64,000 bases of DNA from Prochlorococcus sp. AG-402-A08 (GTDB lineage Bacteria > Cyanobacteriota > Cyanobacteriia > PCC-6307 > Cyanobiaceae): contig QCHH01000004.1 of assembly GCA_003279585.1 (NCBI GenBank), positions 28,924 through 92,923 on the forward strand. The letters run 5' to 3'. The notes beneath the pieces are model-generated. The model did not search any database. It worked only from the letters and a program-made list of their open reading frames with translations, and was not told where the DNA came from. Of this stretch, positions 8,654 to 17,001 are shown in pieces. Numbering within the stretch: position 1 is the stretch's first letter; every line of letters starts with the position of its first letter. The position numbers and the translations under genes were made by a program.

Positions 8654-8818
8654 ATGAAACTAAGAACTCCTTTCAACATAATCAAAAATGCATTAAGTGA
8701 TATTCGAACAATGCATGACTTCTCTTACATCGTTCCCAATGAAACTAGAGATGAGTTTTGGGACAAAGAATGTAGTAAGCATCCGACAGCATCTACATGC
8801 AAAGTTTATGAGGGCTAA
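8654..8818 (+). CDS. 54-residue MKLRT-family peptide with C-x8-C (copy 1)
   Basis: Begins MKLRTPFNIIKNALSDIR, middle MHDFSYIVPNETRDEFW, end ECSKHPTASTCKVYEG. The paralog at 54349-54513 has exactly the same length (54 residues) and conserves the N-terminus, NALSD.R, HDF.Y.VP.ET, EFW..EC and the two cysteines eight residues apart. ggagggtt is a strong ribosome site. The 5' leader is also conserved. Soluble; function unknown. Paired cysteines could bind metal or form a disulfide. Confidence 0.8.
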   Translation: MKLRTPFNIIKNALSDIRTMHDFSYIVPNETRDEFWDKECSKHPTASTCKVYEG

Positions 8819-8873
8819 CAATAAATAACTTTTTGGCAGTTAATAACTGTTCAATCCAAACAAGAATCATATA

Positions 8874-8904
8874 AGCAAAAAAATAGGCCCTGCTTTGCAG
8901 GGCC
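8874..8904 (-). terminator. rho-independent terminator for the DUF4278 gene
   Basis: Perfect arms ggccctgc / gcagggcc (8886-8904) with a 3-nt loop; read on the minus strand it is followed by tattttttt. It ends the gene at 8925-9101. Confidence 0.88.
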
Positions 8905-8924
8905 ATATAAAAAGTGCTAACAAA

Positions 8925-9101
8925 CTAGTGCTGATAGCGATGACCGCGATAAGCCAATTGGCTATTTAGCTCAGACTTAGCATCGCTTCTGCATGTGTTG
9001 TAATGGTTACGCCTGTAGGTCAGCTCAACACAGTCTTTTTTCGCTTTTTGCTCTTTGTGCTGGACATAGTTTTGTCCACGATAGAGAAGAGTTGTCATCA
9101 T
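8925..9101 (-). CDS. DUF4278 family protein (YRG repeats)
   Basis: 58 residues, MMTTLLYRGQNYVQHKEQ at the start and LAYRGHRYQH at the end. The twin YRG..Y motifs, one at each end with a YRRNHYNTC segment between, define DUF4278, a small cyanobacterial family of unknown role that is numerous in Prochlorococcus. Start is ATG at 9101 or 9098. It has its own terminator, so it is monocistronic. Confidence 0.85.
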   Translation of the reverse strand: MMTTLLYRGQNYVQHKEQKAKKDCVELTYRRNHYNTCRSDAKSELNSQLAYRGHRYQH

Positions 9102-9337
9102 CCATACTCCGAATGTTAATTTAAGTCCCCGTTCCTTGGCTTAAATCGAAATGCGGCTCACTATGTAGCGAGTTGAACGTTTTGGTAGCGGTTGCTACAA
9201 AAAATATTATGTTAGGTCTCGATGGCACGTGTAGTTCAGCTCGATACAAAACTATCTAGTGGTATATACTCAAATTCCTAAATCCTTTTTGTAACTACCA
9301 AACTGAAGGAGAATTCGGATACTTTTTTTAATAAGCT

Positions 9338-9607
9338 TTAAGAGGTTTTCCATAAGGGTTTCTTAGAAACTTCCCATTCTGTTTCCACTGCCGACCTCCA
9401 TAGGTCTCTTGCTTTTTCATAAGTTAGCTTCTCACTTGCATGTAACTGAACATGTGGAGTTATACCGTGTAGGAATCTGAGCCTGCAGCTTGCGTAGTGA
9501 ACCCTGATGTATGTAGTTCCTTCTTCATCAGGGTGTTTATCTTTAAAAAATCTCATTGCCCATACTCGATCTTTTTTCACAAGCCAACTTTCATTTTGCA
9601 TTATCAA
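9338..9607 (-). CDS. divergent DUF1651-like protein (copy 2)
   Basis: 89 residues. NESWLVKKDRVWAMRFFKD matches the DUF1651 N-terminal pattern (.WL.....V...RF), and the end KLTYEKARDLWRSAVETEWEV matches its A..LW..L...GW block, but the central proline-lysine block is missing and replaced by a Cys-His-rich segment. Its ATG at 9607 overlaps the stop of the upstream gene (9604) by 4 nt (ATGA), so the two are co-translated. Confidence 0.65.
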   Translation of the reverse strand: MIMQNESWLVKKDRVWAMRFFKDKHPDEEGTTYIRVHYASCRLRFLHGITPHVQLHASEKLTYEKARDLWRSAVETEWEVSKKPLWKTS

Positions 9608-9819
9608 TAGGAGCTTGGATTATCTCTTTTATGCTGCCTTGCCTTTGAATGGCAACTATCTGGCGACCAACGATTTTTAACAACTTCAAGGAAATCACAT
9701 ATAAATTCATCTGGGCAATCAAGTTCCTCCTGTAATTCAGCTAATTCATCAATAAAGAATTCGAATGTTCTACTTATTAAACCTGACTTTTGCTTTGGAG
9801 ACGGAATCCATTTGTCCAT
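9604..9819 (-). CDS. hypothetical protein upstream of DUF1651-like gene
   Basis: 71 residues starting MDKWIPSPKQKSGLISRTFE, acidic centre (FFIDELAELQEELDCPDEFI), polar basic end. Overlaps the following gene by 4 nt, indicating a two-gene operon with the DUF1651-like protein. LQEELDCPDEFICDFLEV shares the LQCPPAFIALML-like layout of the protein at 10425-10637 (acid, Cys-Pro, Phe-Ile), possibly a distant relation. Confidence 0.65.
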   Translation of the reverse strand: MDKWIPSPKQKSGLISRTFEFFIDELAELQEELDCPDEFICDFLEVVKNRWSPDSCHSKARQHKRDNPSSY

Positions 9820-10133
9820 AACTACTAAAAAAAATCAACCAAAGTAATAATTAAACTATTACTGAATAACCTATTTGGTAAACACCTGCTATTAAAAGCA
9901 ATACAGGAAGGTTTATCAAGACTAAAAGTTTGGCGGCAGTAATCTTATTAATTGCTGTCATTGCTATAAGTTTTTTTTAAATTTAGGTCTTTCACTGAGA
10001 ACATAACCAAGAACTATCTATTCCTAAAGTTCGGTTCAGGTAGGGCTAACCAGTTCGGGTACAAAAAGAGGAAATCCCTCCCAAAACGTGAATTAATTCT
10101 AGATAGAGTTAGTTGTGTATTAGGAGAAGATCT
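9820..10133. other. intergenic, with a dispersed repeat
   Basis: Holds a hydrophobic frame without a good start near 9931 and one copy of a dispersed 30-nt repeat at 10029-10059. No confident gene. Confidence 0.4.
10029..10059 (+). repeat. dispersed GTTCGGTT..GGGCTAACC repeat
   Basis: The sequence agttcggttcaggtaggg + ctaaccagttcggg recurs, with changes, at 24330 (+), 31088 (-), 47712 (+), 53181 (-) and 55007 (-), and in part near 50638. Several copies sit 60-100 nt upstream of small-peptide genes, so it may be part of a leader or promoter unit rather than a mobile repeat. Confidence 0.6.
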
Positions 10134-10339
10134 ATGAAACGCTATTTATTATTTTTCTCCTCGGCTTTATTTTTAACAGCTATGAATGCACAAGCCGAAA
10201 GTTCTTGTTGATCCTTCAAAACAGTACTTAGGGAAAAGAAAAAATAGAAATGAAAAACATGTCGCAATGCGAGGAACAAGGCAAGGAGTACACAAAAAGT
10301 TCTGGCATTCCTCCTTACATGTGCTTAATAGGCAAATAA
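10134..10339 (+). pseudogene. secreted small protein broken after the signal peptide
   Basis: A good ribosome site (aggagaag) and a complete signal peptide (MKRYLLFFSSALFLTAMNAQ, A-x-A site) are followed by a stop after only 25 residues (AESSC). A protein-like continuation, KNMSQCEEQGKEYTKSSGIP...CLIGK, lies in another frame from 10250 to 10339. The simplest reading is a frameshifted gene for a small secreted Cys-containing protein. A 68-residue frame at 10186-10392 is a third frame and probably not coding. Confidence 0.55.
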
Positions 10340-10424
10340 GAAAAAGTATCCGAGAAATTTGCCTTAAAAGAGACAATTGGATAATTAACTAGTTGATTTG
10401 ACTAGTAGACGAATTGAAGGTGAT

Positions 10425-10637
10425 TTAACAACAATCACAATCTTTTTCGCTTGTAATTGCATTTTCTTCAAAAGTATCGGCAATATCTCGAAGCATTAGT
10501 GCTATAAATGCAGGAGGACATTGGAGATCACTAGCATACTTAGCGTATTGCTGAGCAGTTCCCTGCATTGCGGGAATAATTATGTTATCGATTTGATCTT
10601 CAGTGGGGGACCACTTCGTTTCACATTTTTCAGTCAT
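10425..10637 (-). CDS. hypothetical Cys-rich-tail protein
   Basis: 70 residues beginning MTEKCETKWSPTEDQIDNII, helical centre (GTAQQYAKYASDLQCPPAFI) and a terminal EKDCDCC cluster. The C-terminal cysteine cluster suggests metal binding or a prenyl-like tail but nothing is known. Soluble. Monocistronic. Confidence 0.65.
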   Translation of the reverse strand: MTEKCETKWSPTEDQIDNIIIPAMQGTAQQYAKYASDLQCPPAFIALMLRDIADTFEENAITSEKDCDCC

Positions 10638-10726
10638 AGTTTGCAGTCACCTAACAACAAAACCATAAATGTATTTTGAATGGATTCAATGTATTGAGTC
10701 CATTAACAACTTGCTCAAGTATTTGA

Positions 10727-10912
10727 TCAAACTACACCTAATTTCATTCCACTTTTCACCTTGGCAAGAATCTTATCGTCCAAGTCATTGTCTGTTTGAA
10801 GAACTAGCCACTCAATTGCACTGAGAATAAAAGCTTTCATTTGCTTCTTAAAAAATTTTTTCAACATCAAAAAAAGTATTGGCTTAAATATTAAGAAAAG
10901 GAAACTAACCAT
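10727..10912 (-). CDS. small protein with N-terminal membrane segment
   Basis: 61 residues: hydrophobic MVSFLFLIFKPILFLMLKKF, basic KKQMK, then an amphipathic second half with WLVLQTDNDLDDKILAKVK. May anchor to the membrane through its N-terminus. No family recognised. Confidence 0.5.
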   Translation of the reverse strand: MVSFLFLIFKPILFLMLKKFFKKQMKAFILSAIEWLVLQTDNDLDDKILAKVKSGMKLGVV

Positions 10913-11046
10913 TTCACTCCAATTTATTCAATATGGTTTTACCTCATATTCTCAAATATTGGTGTAACCACCCCAAAAACTTCGCATTGCACTACAACAT
11001 CGACTTAGTTCGTTGGTTAGATTTACAGAGTATTTAAATTTTTATC

Positions 11047-11139
11047 ATGCTTACTCCATATCACATAATTTTATTCGCAATCCTTTTTATAGTTAGTTCG
11101 GCTTCTATTTTTCAAATGTCTACTGCAGAGCAAAGCTGA
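11047..11139 (+). CDS. 30-residue MxTPYH membrane peptide (copy)
   Basis: MLTPYHIILFAILFIVSSAS followed by IFQMSTAEQS. Paralog of the 50-residue product at 51015 (MFTAYHAIMFAILLIGGAGV, IFQAS) and of the decayed copy at 4941. About 70 nt upstream, ttcgcattgcactacaacat is conserved in all three copies, pointing to a shared promoter or leader. One membrane helix. Its stop overlaps the next ATG (TGATG). Confidence 0.65.
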   Translation: MLTPYHIILFAILFIVSSASIFQMSTAEQS

Positions 11140-11228
11140 TGACATCATTTTTCATAATTGCTATGGCTGGTTATTTCTATTTGATGGCCTGCTTATGGAG
11201 AGATTTAAGAAGAACCAAAACAAGTTGA
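11139..11228 (+). CDS. 29-residue membrane peptide
   Basis: Begins inside the preceding stop (TGATG at 11137-11141). MTSFFIIAMAGYFYLMACLW is a membrane helix, followed by a basic RDLRRTKTS tail. The coupled start supports expression together with the 11047 peptide. Function unknown. Confidence 0.55.
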   Translation: MTSFFIIAMAGYFYLMACLWRDLRRTKTS

Positions 11229-11314
11229 AATTCACTTAATATTTTAATATTGAAAATTGCCTGGTAACTTCAAATAAGATTCAAAAAAATCTTCTTCATT
11301 ATCTATCAAAACGC

Positions 11315-11467
11315 ATGAATAGCATTACAAGATTTTCAACTATTGGTATACCCGCGATAATTGGAATGGGAATTGCATGGGTTGGTAATCGAATTATTAC
11401 AAATGAAAAAGGACTCAAAGATCGTGAATTAGAACTTAAGTTTCAACTAAACAACAAATTCGATTGA
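11315..11467 (+). CDS. 50-residue hypothetical protein
   Basis: MNSITRFSTIGIPAIIGMGI begins a moderately hydrophobic stretch (residues 6-26) with AWVGNRIIT, followed by a charged helical tail (EKGLKDRELELKFQLNNKFD). Probably single-pass. It lies 26 nt ahead of the HAD hydrolase gene on the same strand. Confidence 0.5.
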   Translation: MNSITRFSTIGIPAIIGMGIAWVGNRIITNEKGLKDRELELKFQLNNKFD

Positions 11468-11493
11468 ACATTTTTGATTAGAAAAACTCAATA

Positions 11494-12291
11494 ATGAATA
11501 ATATTGGCCTAATTTTATTTGATATCGATGGGGTTATTCGTGACGTAACCAACAGCTATCGATTAGCTATCCAAGAAACTGTAAAATTTTTTAGTGGGTG
11601 GAGACCTTCGATAGAAGATATTGATTCTATAAAAAGTGAAGGCTGTTGGAACAATGATTGGGATTTGAGCCTAGAAATGATCAATAGACATATACAAAAA
11701 AATAATCTTTCTTTTTCAGCTCCGTCTAGAAAAATATTAATTGAATGCTTTGAAAACTTTTATTTTGGTGGAGATCCAAACGATGACTCTAGTGAATGGT
11801 CAGGTTTTATTAAAGATGAAACGTTATTAGTCAAACAAACACTTTTCGAGGAATTAACTCAGCGAAGAATTGGTTGGGGTTTCCTAAGTGGAGCTGAATT
11901 ACCATCAGCTAGATTCGTCTTAGAACATAGGCTCGGCTTAGCATCTGCTCCCTTGATTGCAATGGGTGAAGCGCCTGAAAAACCTGATCCAACAGGATTT
12001 ATTTCACTATCTTCTAAACTTTCACAAAAACCTTTAGGCCTTTCCAGCCCTCCAATTGCATATATTGGAGATACTGTTGCAGATGTTAAAACAGTTATAA
12101 ATGCTCGAAATAAGATCCCTGATCAGAAATTTATCAGTCTCGCTATTGCTCCTCCACATTTACATGTAGATTCAAGTCGAGAGAAACGTCTCAGATATGA
12201 AGCAGAGTTGAGAAAATCTGGTGCAGACTTGATTATTAAATCGATGGACAATTTAAGAAATGAAATTCTAAATTTGTTCATAAATCCATAG
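11494..12291 (+). CDS. HAD superfamily IA hydrolase (TIGR01548-type)
   Basis: 265 residues. HAD motif I FDIDGVI with nucleophile Asp10 and Asp12, motif II LSGAE near 131-135, Lys163 in EKPDP, and motif IV GDTVADV with Asp193 and Asp197 all present, so a functional phosphatase is expected. The GCWNNDWDLS block is typical of the cyanobacterial TIGR01548 subgroup, predicted to act on a small phosphorylated metabolite; the substrate is not known. Cytoplasmic. Upstream small gene at 11315 may be cotranscribed. Confidence 0.88.
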   Translation: MNNIGLILFDIDGVIRDVTNSYRLAIQETVKFFSGWRPSIEDIDSIKSEGCWNNDWDLSLEMINRHIQKNNLSFSAPSRKILIECFENFYFGGDPNDDSSEWSGFIKDETLLVKQTLFEELTQRRIGWGFLSGAELPSARFVLEHRLGLASAPLIAMGEAPEKPDPTGFISLSSKLSQKPLGLSSPPIAYIGDTVADVKTVINARNKIPDQKFISLAIAPPHLHVDSSREKRLRYEAELRKSGADLIIKSMDNLRNEILNLFINP

Positions 12292-12447
12292 ATAATTCAA
12301 TATCTATTTTTTTATTCTCGCAATTATTCAATTTCCCAAAGAAAAATCAATATAGATAATTACTTAAACTGAATTTGTTAAAAAGGTGCTTAAAACAATT
12401 AGTTAATTATGCGTTATCAATCTTTAGCACGTAACTGCAAAACGAAA

Positions 12448-12732
12448 TCAAGCTGAAACTGCTTCAGCATTAATCACATCATCGCCAGACATGTTTACGT
12501 CATCATTATTTAATTTCTTATTTTGAAAAATATAGTAAGCAGCTCCGCCTGCGACTGTTGTTGAGACAATTAATCCAGAAATAAGTGTAAGTGCAACAAG
12601 GCCCCCTATCAGGCCACCTTTCAAACGAAGAAGGTTTGATTTAATTAAAAGAAGTAAAAGTAATGTTGAAGTTGCTTTTAACGAAGCGAGTCTTAAAGCT
12701 GTTAAAGGCCAAAAAGGATTAAAGAAAAACAT
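12448..12732 (-). CDS. hypothetical two-span membrane protein with MxFFNPF start
   Basis: 94 residues: MFFFNPFWPLTALRLASLKA, two hydrophobic segments (TLLLLLLIK and GLIGGLVALTLISGLIVSTT), then an acidic tail. The N-terminal NPF resembles that of peptides at 20171 (MFLNPF) and 47790 (MKLFNPF), which may be coincidence or a shared targeting signal. Function unknown. Confidence 0.6.
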   Translation of the reverse strand: MFFFNPFWPLTALRLASLKATSTLLLLLLIKSNLLRLKGGLIGGLVALTLISGLIVSTTVAGGAAYYIFQNKKLNNDDVNMSGDDVINAEAVSA

Positions 12733-12815
12733 TTTAAAATTTCTTTCTTCAAATGTAGAGGTTTTTTTAACTTATTGAGGAAAAAAAATTGGAAAATGGT
12801 GAAATTCCTTGTAGT

Positions 12816-12971
12816 TCATTCAGGTGTAACAAAGTCTTTTGCAACTTCTTCGCTCATACATTCAGTTGGATATGAGATCACATTCTTTGCTGTGAATCCT
12901 GCACCAATGGCGACCACTCCAATCACAAAAATCCATTTTGATCTTTCACTTGAAATAAGTCTGTTAATCAT
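12816..12971 (-). CDS. 51-residue membrane protein, third gene of a small operon
   Basis: MINRLISSERSKWIFVIGVV begins a protein with one membrane helix (residues 13-27) and a polar end holding a Cys (SYPTECMSEEV). Its start overlaps the end of the 12964-13179 gene by 8 nt. Together with 13170-13382 it forms a tight three-gene operon of tiny membrane proteins. Confidence 0.65.
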   Translation of the reverse strand: MINRLISSERSKWIFVIGVVAIGAGFTAKNVISYPTECMSEEVAKDFVTPE

Positions 12972-13179
12972 TTACGAAAAACCCATTTATTTTTATTCTG
13001 TCAAATAGTCTGAGAATTGGGTCAAAAAGATATTGATCAAGAGTTTTATCAGCATTTTGCGAAGTCATTACACAATAAATAAAGGCCCCCATACAGAGAA
13101 GAGTTAATATTTTCGGCCAAAAGTTTTCTGGATAATTCGAATCAGAATTGAATTCATTCTCTTTTCTCATTATTTCCAA
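12964..13179 (-). CDS. 71-residue membrane protein, middle gene of the operon
   Basis: Polar N-terminus (MEIMRKENEFNSDSNYPENF), a membrane helix KILTLLCMGAFIYCVM, and a polar end with LDQYLFDPILRLFDRIK. Overlaps both neighbours (10 nt upstream, 8 nt downstream), implying coupled translation. Unknown function. Confidence 0.7.
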   Translation of the reverse strand: MEIMRKENEFNSDSNYPENFWPKILTLLCMGAFIYCVMTSQNADKTLDQYLFDPILRLFDRIKINGFFVND

Positions 13180-13382
13180 CGTATACGTTCTGGATGATTT
13201 TTTTCAATTTTCCTAAGTATCAAAACGACACCCACAAGACTTAATGGACCAATAACAAGAGCAACTTTGAGAAAGGTTTTTATTAAAGGATCTAAAACCG
13301 CAAAACAATTCATCATCTCAACAACTGCCGCCGCCATTACAACCAATAATCTTGAAAGTGAATCTGGAGGAATCAAGAACAT
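13170..13382 (-). CDS. 70-residue two-span membrane protein, first gene of the operon
   Basis: MFLIPPDSLSRLLVVMAAAV and a second hydrophobic stretch (LIKTFLKVALVIGPLSLVGV), then a basic tail (RKIEKNHPERIRWK). First of three overlapping genes running 13382 to 12816. No family recognised. The conserved overlap pattern suggests a small membrane complex. Confidence 0.68.
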   Translation of the reverse strand: MFLIPPDSLSRLLVVMAAAVVEMMNCFAVLDPLIKTFLKVALVIGPLSLVGVVLILRKIEKNHPERIRWK

Positions 13383-13459
13383 ATCTTCTTACTGATTTAC
13401 TTGTTGCTTTTATCTTAGTATTAGCTTGAATATAAATATTCAATTTAATTATTTTTCGA

Positions 13460-13564
13460 ATGTGCGGCCAGCGTCCAAATATTCGACTAGTCCGTCCTCG
13501 GGGACTCTCTGTTAAACAACAAACCAGGTTTCAATCTCTGGTAAGTTTCTTTATAAAATATTAG
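13460..13564 (+). CDS. possible 34-residue basic peptide
   Basis: MCGQRPNIRLVRPRGLSVKQ... is arginine-rich and lies in a locally GC-richer patch, unlike the flanks. It may be a relic of transferred sequence. No ribosome site is evident. Confidence 0.3.
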   Translation: MCGQRPNIRLVRPRGLSVKQQTRFQSLVSFFIKY

Positions 13565-13626
13565 TTATTGTATTAGGAAGATTTCAATAATGTTGCTAAT
13601 TTCGTATTAGCTCGAAATTAATTTAA

Positions 13627-14223
13627 TTGACCTTTAGAGCATTATTGTTATTAGTACATCTACAAGCAGTTCTCATCCCTATACTTATTGGAATTAACTC
13701 CATAAATAGATTCAAGCAAATTAGATTTCCTCTGCTACCGCCATTTGCCTTTATCTCATTAGGTCTTGCCTCAATGTTTGAGATGTTCGATCATACGACT
13801 ACAGATTGGAAATATGTAGATCACTCATCAATATATAATTGGCTGTTTTATTCATTTCTTTCTATTGGATTGTCGTTCTTTACTATTTCAGTAGCCAAAA
13901 ACAGGTCGACTATAACTAGCAATATTTTACTAATAATTGCCGCAGTTTTTTCTTATTGGTTTCTAGGCAAGTCAACAACTCTTATAATTCAAGTATTAAT
14001 AAGTATTCTACTTATATCGCAATGGTGGAGCCGATTTAAAGATTGGGTCTTCTTTGTTTATCCAATCACCGGAGTGATATTTACAACATTTTTTGGGATT
14101 CTACTTTCAAGTTCAGGCAAACAAATATGGCATGTATTTATAGGCCCATCTGGAACGATAAGTGTTTTAGCTTTTTACTCAGTTTTAAAGAGATCAAGAA
14201 AAAAAGAAATCATTTCTGCTTAA
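13627..14223 (+). CDS. integral membrane protein, about six spans
   Basis: 198 residues with roughly six hydrophobic segments, starting at TTG 13627 (no in-frame ATG upstream). FEMFDHTTTDWKYVDHSSIYN between spans 2 and 3 and a basic C-terminus (KRSRKKEIISA) are the only polar features. No transporter or enzyme signature is visible. The TTG start is chosen because it keeps the first helix. Confidence 0.65.
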   Translation: MTFRALLLLVHLQAVLIPILIGINSINRFKQIRFPLLPPFAFISLGLASMFEMFDHTTTDWKYVDHSSIYNWLFYSFLSIGLSFFTISVAKNRSTITSNILLIIAAVFSYWFLGKSTTLIIQVLISILLISQWWSRFKDWVFFVYPITGVIFTTFFGILLSSSGKQIWHVFIGPSGTISVLAFYSVLKRSRKKEIISA

Positions 14224-14333
14224 TAAGATATTGATCAACATCAAGATCCCTATGATTTATTAAAATTACATTTGCAGTTATCTACTTAGGTAATATGATT
14301 CATCTCGTAACGTTGATTAATGTTTAAAAGCTA

Positions 14334-14498
14334 ATGAGTCTGAGTTCTCATAGGCAACACAAAATTTATATTGCTGCAACAATGGGGTATGGACTTGGTT
14401 CTGAAGATCCAGAAGAATTGGCCCTTTATCAAATGATCAAGAAAGAAATAGAAATAGGCAGCAAAAACAGAAATATTGGCATTCAAAGAACTGATTAG
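14334..14498 (+). CDS. 54-residue hypothetical protein
   Basis: MSLSSHRQHKIYIAATMGYG, then LGSEDPEELALYQMIKKEIE and a polar end. Soluble, with an amphipathic helix in the second half. It lies just upstream of tRNA-Gly. Not recognised. Confidence 0.5.
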   Translation: MSLSSHRQHKIYIAATMGYGLGSEDPEELALYQMIKKEIEIGSKNRNIGIQRTD

Positions 14499-14563
14499 AC
14501 TCTCATTTCAGAAAGTGTCGAAAGATAGGGGTAGGCCATTTAACTTCGCTAACTTAAAGATCT

Positions 14564-14635
14564 GCGGGTGTAGTTCAGTGGTAGAACGTCAGCTTCCCAA
14601 GCTGAATGTCGCCAGTTCGAGTCTGGTCATCCGCT
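14564..14635 (+). tRNA. tRNA-Gly(CCC)
   Basis: 72 nt. Acceptor arms GCGGGTG / CATCCGC with discriminator T, D-arm GTTCAGTGGTAGAAC, anticodon stem TCAGC/GCTGA around loop TTCCCAA (anticodon CCC), T-arm CCAGTTCGAGTCTGG. No CCA is encoded. An apparently intact gene; no tRNA-Gly fragment was seen elsewhere in the window. Confidence 0.95.
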
Positions 14636-14740
14636 TAAAAAAATCGAAACTAAATTCTAATTGTGTGGCATAACTCACAACAGCAAGTTCAGTCCACAGA
14701 CAACAATTGATATCGACATAATTTGATTTTAGAGATTTTC

Positions 14741-15085
14741 ATGGATAACCCCTCTAAGGAACAAATTCTTGCGGCATCCAGTGGATGGGTAGCTACAACA
14801 TTAAATTTCCTTCCAGGCTTAGGTGCTGGATACCTTTACCAACGTCGCTGGATTCCTTACTTTGTAACTGGAGGCGCAGCTACAGCTTGGTTCGTTTTAG
14901 GAGTCGTATTAAATGTTGATACAGAGCCAACAAAAGCCGAACAATTAGTTGGAATAGGAGGCTTAATTTTGATCTCAATCACAACAATGGTTGAGGCTAA
15001 AATTGCTCATAAGAAAGCAATTTTAGCCGTAGAAGAACAGCTTCAGGCAAAGACTCCAGAGAAAAAAGGAGGTCTTTTTAGATAA
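14741..15085 (+). CDS. conserved small membrane protein
   Basis: 114 residues from ATG 14741 (the frame opens earlier at a TTG). Begins MDNPSKEQILAASSGWVATT; membrane segments LNFLPGLGAGYLYQRRWIPY, FVTGGAATAWFVLGVVLN and LVGIGGLILISITTMVEA, then a charged tail. The GLGAGYLYQRRW motif resembles the TM2-like small membrane proteins that begin with Gly-rich turns; this is tentative. It lies between tRNA-Gly and SelO. Confidence 0.75.
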   Translation: MDNPSKEQILAASSGWVATTLNFLPGLGAGYLYQRRWIPYFVTGGAATAWFVLGVVLNVDTEPTKAEQLVGIGGLILISITTMVEAKIAHKKAILAVEEQLQAKTPEKKGGLFR

Positions 15086-15160
15086 TCAGCCATTAAAAAA
15101 ATTAATAGTGATGACAGTAAAAAATGATAATTGTGTTAGAAGAGTTTGAAGATATGATTA

Positions 15161-15286
15161 ATGAGACATAATTTTACTCTCGATTTTTTAGACTTATCGG
15201 CTAGTTCAAAACAAAATTTAAGAACATTAAGGCTTCGAATCTATGCTAGAAATATAAATGAAAGAATCATCAAATTAAAGACTTAA
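15161..15286 (+). CDS. 41-residue hypothetical peptide
   Basis: MRHNFTLDFLDLSASSKQNL with a basic C-terminal helix (RTLRLRIYARNINERIIKLK). Ends 20 nt before the SelO start. May be a small cotranscribed gene; not recognised. Confidence 0.4.
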   Translation: MRHNFTLDFLDLSASSKQNLRTLRLRIYARNINERIIKLKT

Positions 15287-15306
15287 CCAATTACAAAAAG
15301 ATCTAA

Positions 15307-17001
15307 ATGAGCAGTACTAAAGCTATGCAGACAACTAGAACTTTCTCTGAGTTTGCAAAACAAGCTGACTACTCATTAATGGATTCTCTCGAACCTGATC
15401 CTCAGGCAACAGATGATGGTGACGACCACCTAACAAGAGAGGTCTTTTCTGGTCACTATGTACCTGTCACTCCAACAGCAATTCCAAAACCAGAATATGT
15501 CGCTCACAGTAAAATATTATTTAACGAGTTAGGCTTGAGTCAGGAACTTGCTCTAGATGAGCTTTTTCGTCGTCTATTCTCCGGCGACATAAGTGTTGCG
15601 ATAACACCGATGCGACCAGTTGGTTGGGCTACCGGTTACGCACTATCTATCTATGGAACTGAATATACTCAGCAGTGTCCATTTGGGACAGGCAACGGCT
15701 ATGGAGATGGGAGAGCTATTTCAGTATTTGAAGGTCTCTTTAATGGAAAAAGATGGGAGATGCAACTTAAAGGAGGAGGACCAACACCATACTGCAGAGG
15801 AGCTGATGGACGAGCAGTACTTCGTTCAAGTGTTCGTGAGTTTTTAGCGCAGGAATATATGCAATCACTCGGTGTACCAACATCACGATCCCTCACACTA
15901 TATGTCTCTAAATCTGAAACAGTCCGCAGACCTTGGTATACAAAAGACTCCAATTCTATCGATCCAGACATATTGGTAGAAACACCAGCTGCAATCTCAA
16001 CACGCGTCGCACCATCATTTTTACGGGTAGGTCAGATAGAACTCTTTGCACGTCGAGTACGCAACAATGAGCATCAAGATGCAATGAAAGAGCTCGAGAT
16101 GATTGTGAAGCACTTAATCGTAAGAAATTACAAAGAGGAAATTGATCCGACCCTTAGCTTTAGCGATCAAGTCGTTGAGCTCGCAAATTCATTCCGAGAA
16201 CGACTTACATCATTAGTAGCTAATTGGATGCGGGTTGGCTACTGCCAAGGTAATTTCAACAGTGACAACTGCGCTGCAGGAGGGTTCACCCTCGATTACG
16301 GTCCATTTGGTTTTTGCGAACTCTTCGATCCCAGATTCCAACCCTGGACAGGAGGTGGTGAACATTTTGCATTCTTTAACCAACAAGTTGCTGCCGAAGC
16401 AAATTATCAAATGTTTGGGGGGGCGATTCGACCTCTGCTTACCGGCAACGCACATGCACTGGAAAGGCTAGATAGTATCCGCGATGGATTTACTACAGTA
16501 ATGAATCAGAAAATGGAGAACATGTGGACAAAGAAACTAGGCTTAGTTAACTATGACGCGCCTCTAGTAAATGAAATGCTACAGCTTATGGTTCACACAA
16601 AGGTCGACTACACAATCTTTTTCCGAAAACTTTCAAGTATCCCAAAAGAACTTAAGGACTTAAAAGATAGTTTCTATCTACCAATTTCAAAGGAGATTGA
16701 AACAAAATGGATTAGTTGGCTACAAAGATGGCGGGAGCACGTAACTAACAAAGGCGATCAAAATGAAATTTCAGCAAAAATGAAACACATTAATCCAAAA
16801 TACACATGGCGGGAATGGCTCATCACACCAGCATACGAAATGGCAGAGAAAGGCGACTATGGTCTCATAATGGAACTACAAGCTGTTTTAGACAAACCTT
16901 ACGAGGAACAATCATTAGAGGTACAGAAAAAATACGACAGACTCAAGCCCAAGAAATTCTTTGGAGCCGGTGGGATTTCCCATTACAGCTGTTCCTCATG
17001 A
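15307..17001 (+). CDS. selO: SelO / YdiU protein adenylyltransferase (UPF0061)
   Basis: 564 residues, a full-length SelO pseudokinase-fold enzyme that transfers AMP to Ser, Thr or Tyr of target proteins in redox stress. Visible blocks: [11 protein letters not shown] (133-143), ATP-binding Lys155 in [32 protein letters not shown] (231-242), and the catalytic NSDN (318-321) plus metal Asp330 in LDYGPFGF. It ends [10 protein letters not shown]; eukaryotic SelO ends with a similar CUSS, so a Cys stands where selenocysteine can occur. Monocistronic. Confidence 0.93.
   Translation: MSSTKAMQTTRTFSEFAKQADYSLMDSLEPDPQATDDGDDHLTREVFSGHYVPVTPTAIPKPEYVAHSKILFNELGLSQELALDELFRRLFSGDISVAITPMRPVGWATGYALSIYGTEYTQQCPFGTGNGYGDGRAISVFEGLFNGKRWEMQLKGGGPTPYCRGADGRAVLRSSVREFLAQEYMQSLGVPTSRSLTLYVSKSETVRRPWYTKDSNSIDPDILVETPAAISTRVAPSFLRVGQIELFARRVRNNEHQDAMKELEMIVKHLIVRNYKEEIDPTLSFSDQVVELANSFRERLTSLVANWMRVGYCQGNFNSDNCAAGGFTLDYGPFGFCELFDPRFQPWTGGGEHFAFFNQQVAAEANYQMFGGAIRPLLTGNAHALERLDSIRDGFTTVMNQKMENMWTKKLGLVNYDAPLVNEMLQLMVHTKVDYTIFFRKLSSIPKELKDLKDSFYLPISKEIETKWISWLQRWREHVTNKGDQNEISAKMKHINPKYTWREWLITPAYEMAEKGDYGLIMELQAVLDKPYEEQSLEVQKKYDRLKPKKFFGAGGISHYSCSS

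Noticed and set aside
14564..14635. tRNA-Gly as an attachment site
   Set aside because: No duplicated 3' fragment of this tRNA was found in the window.
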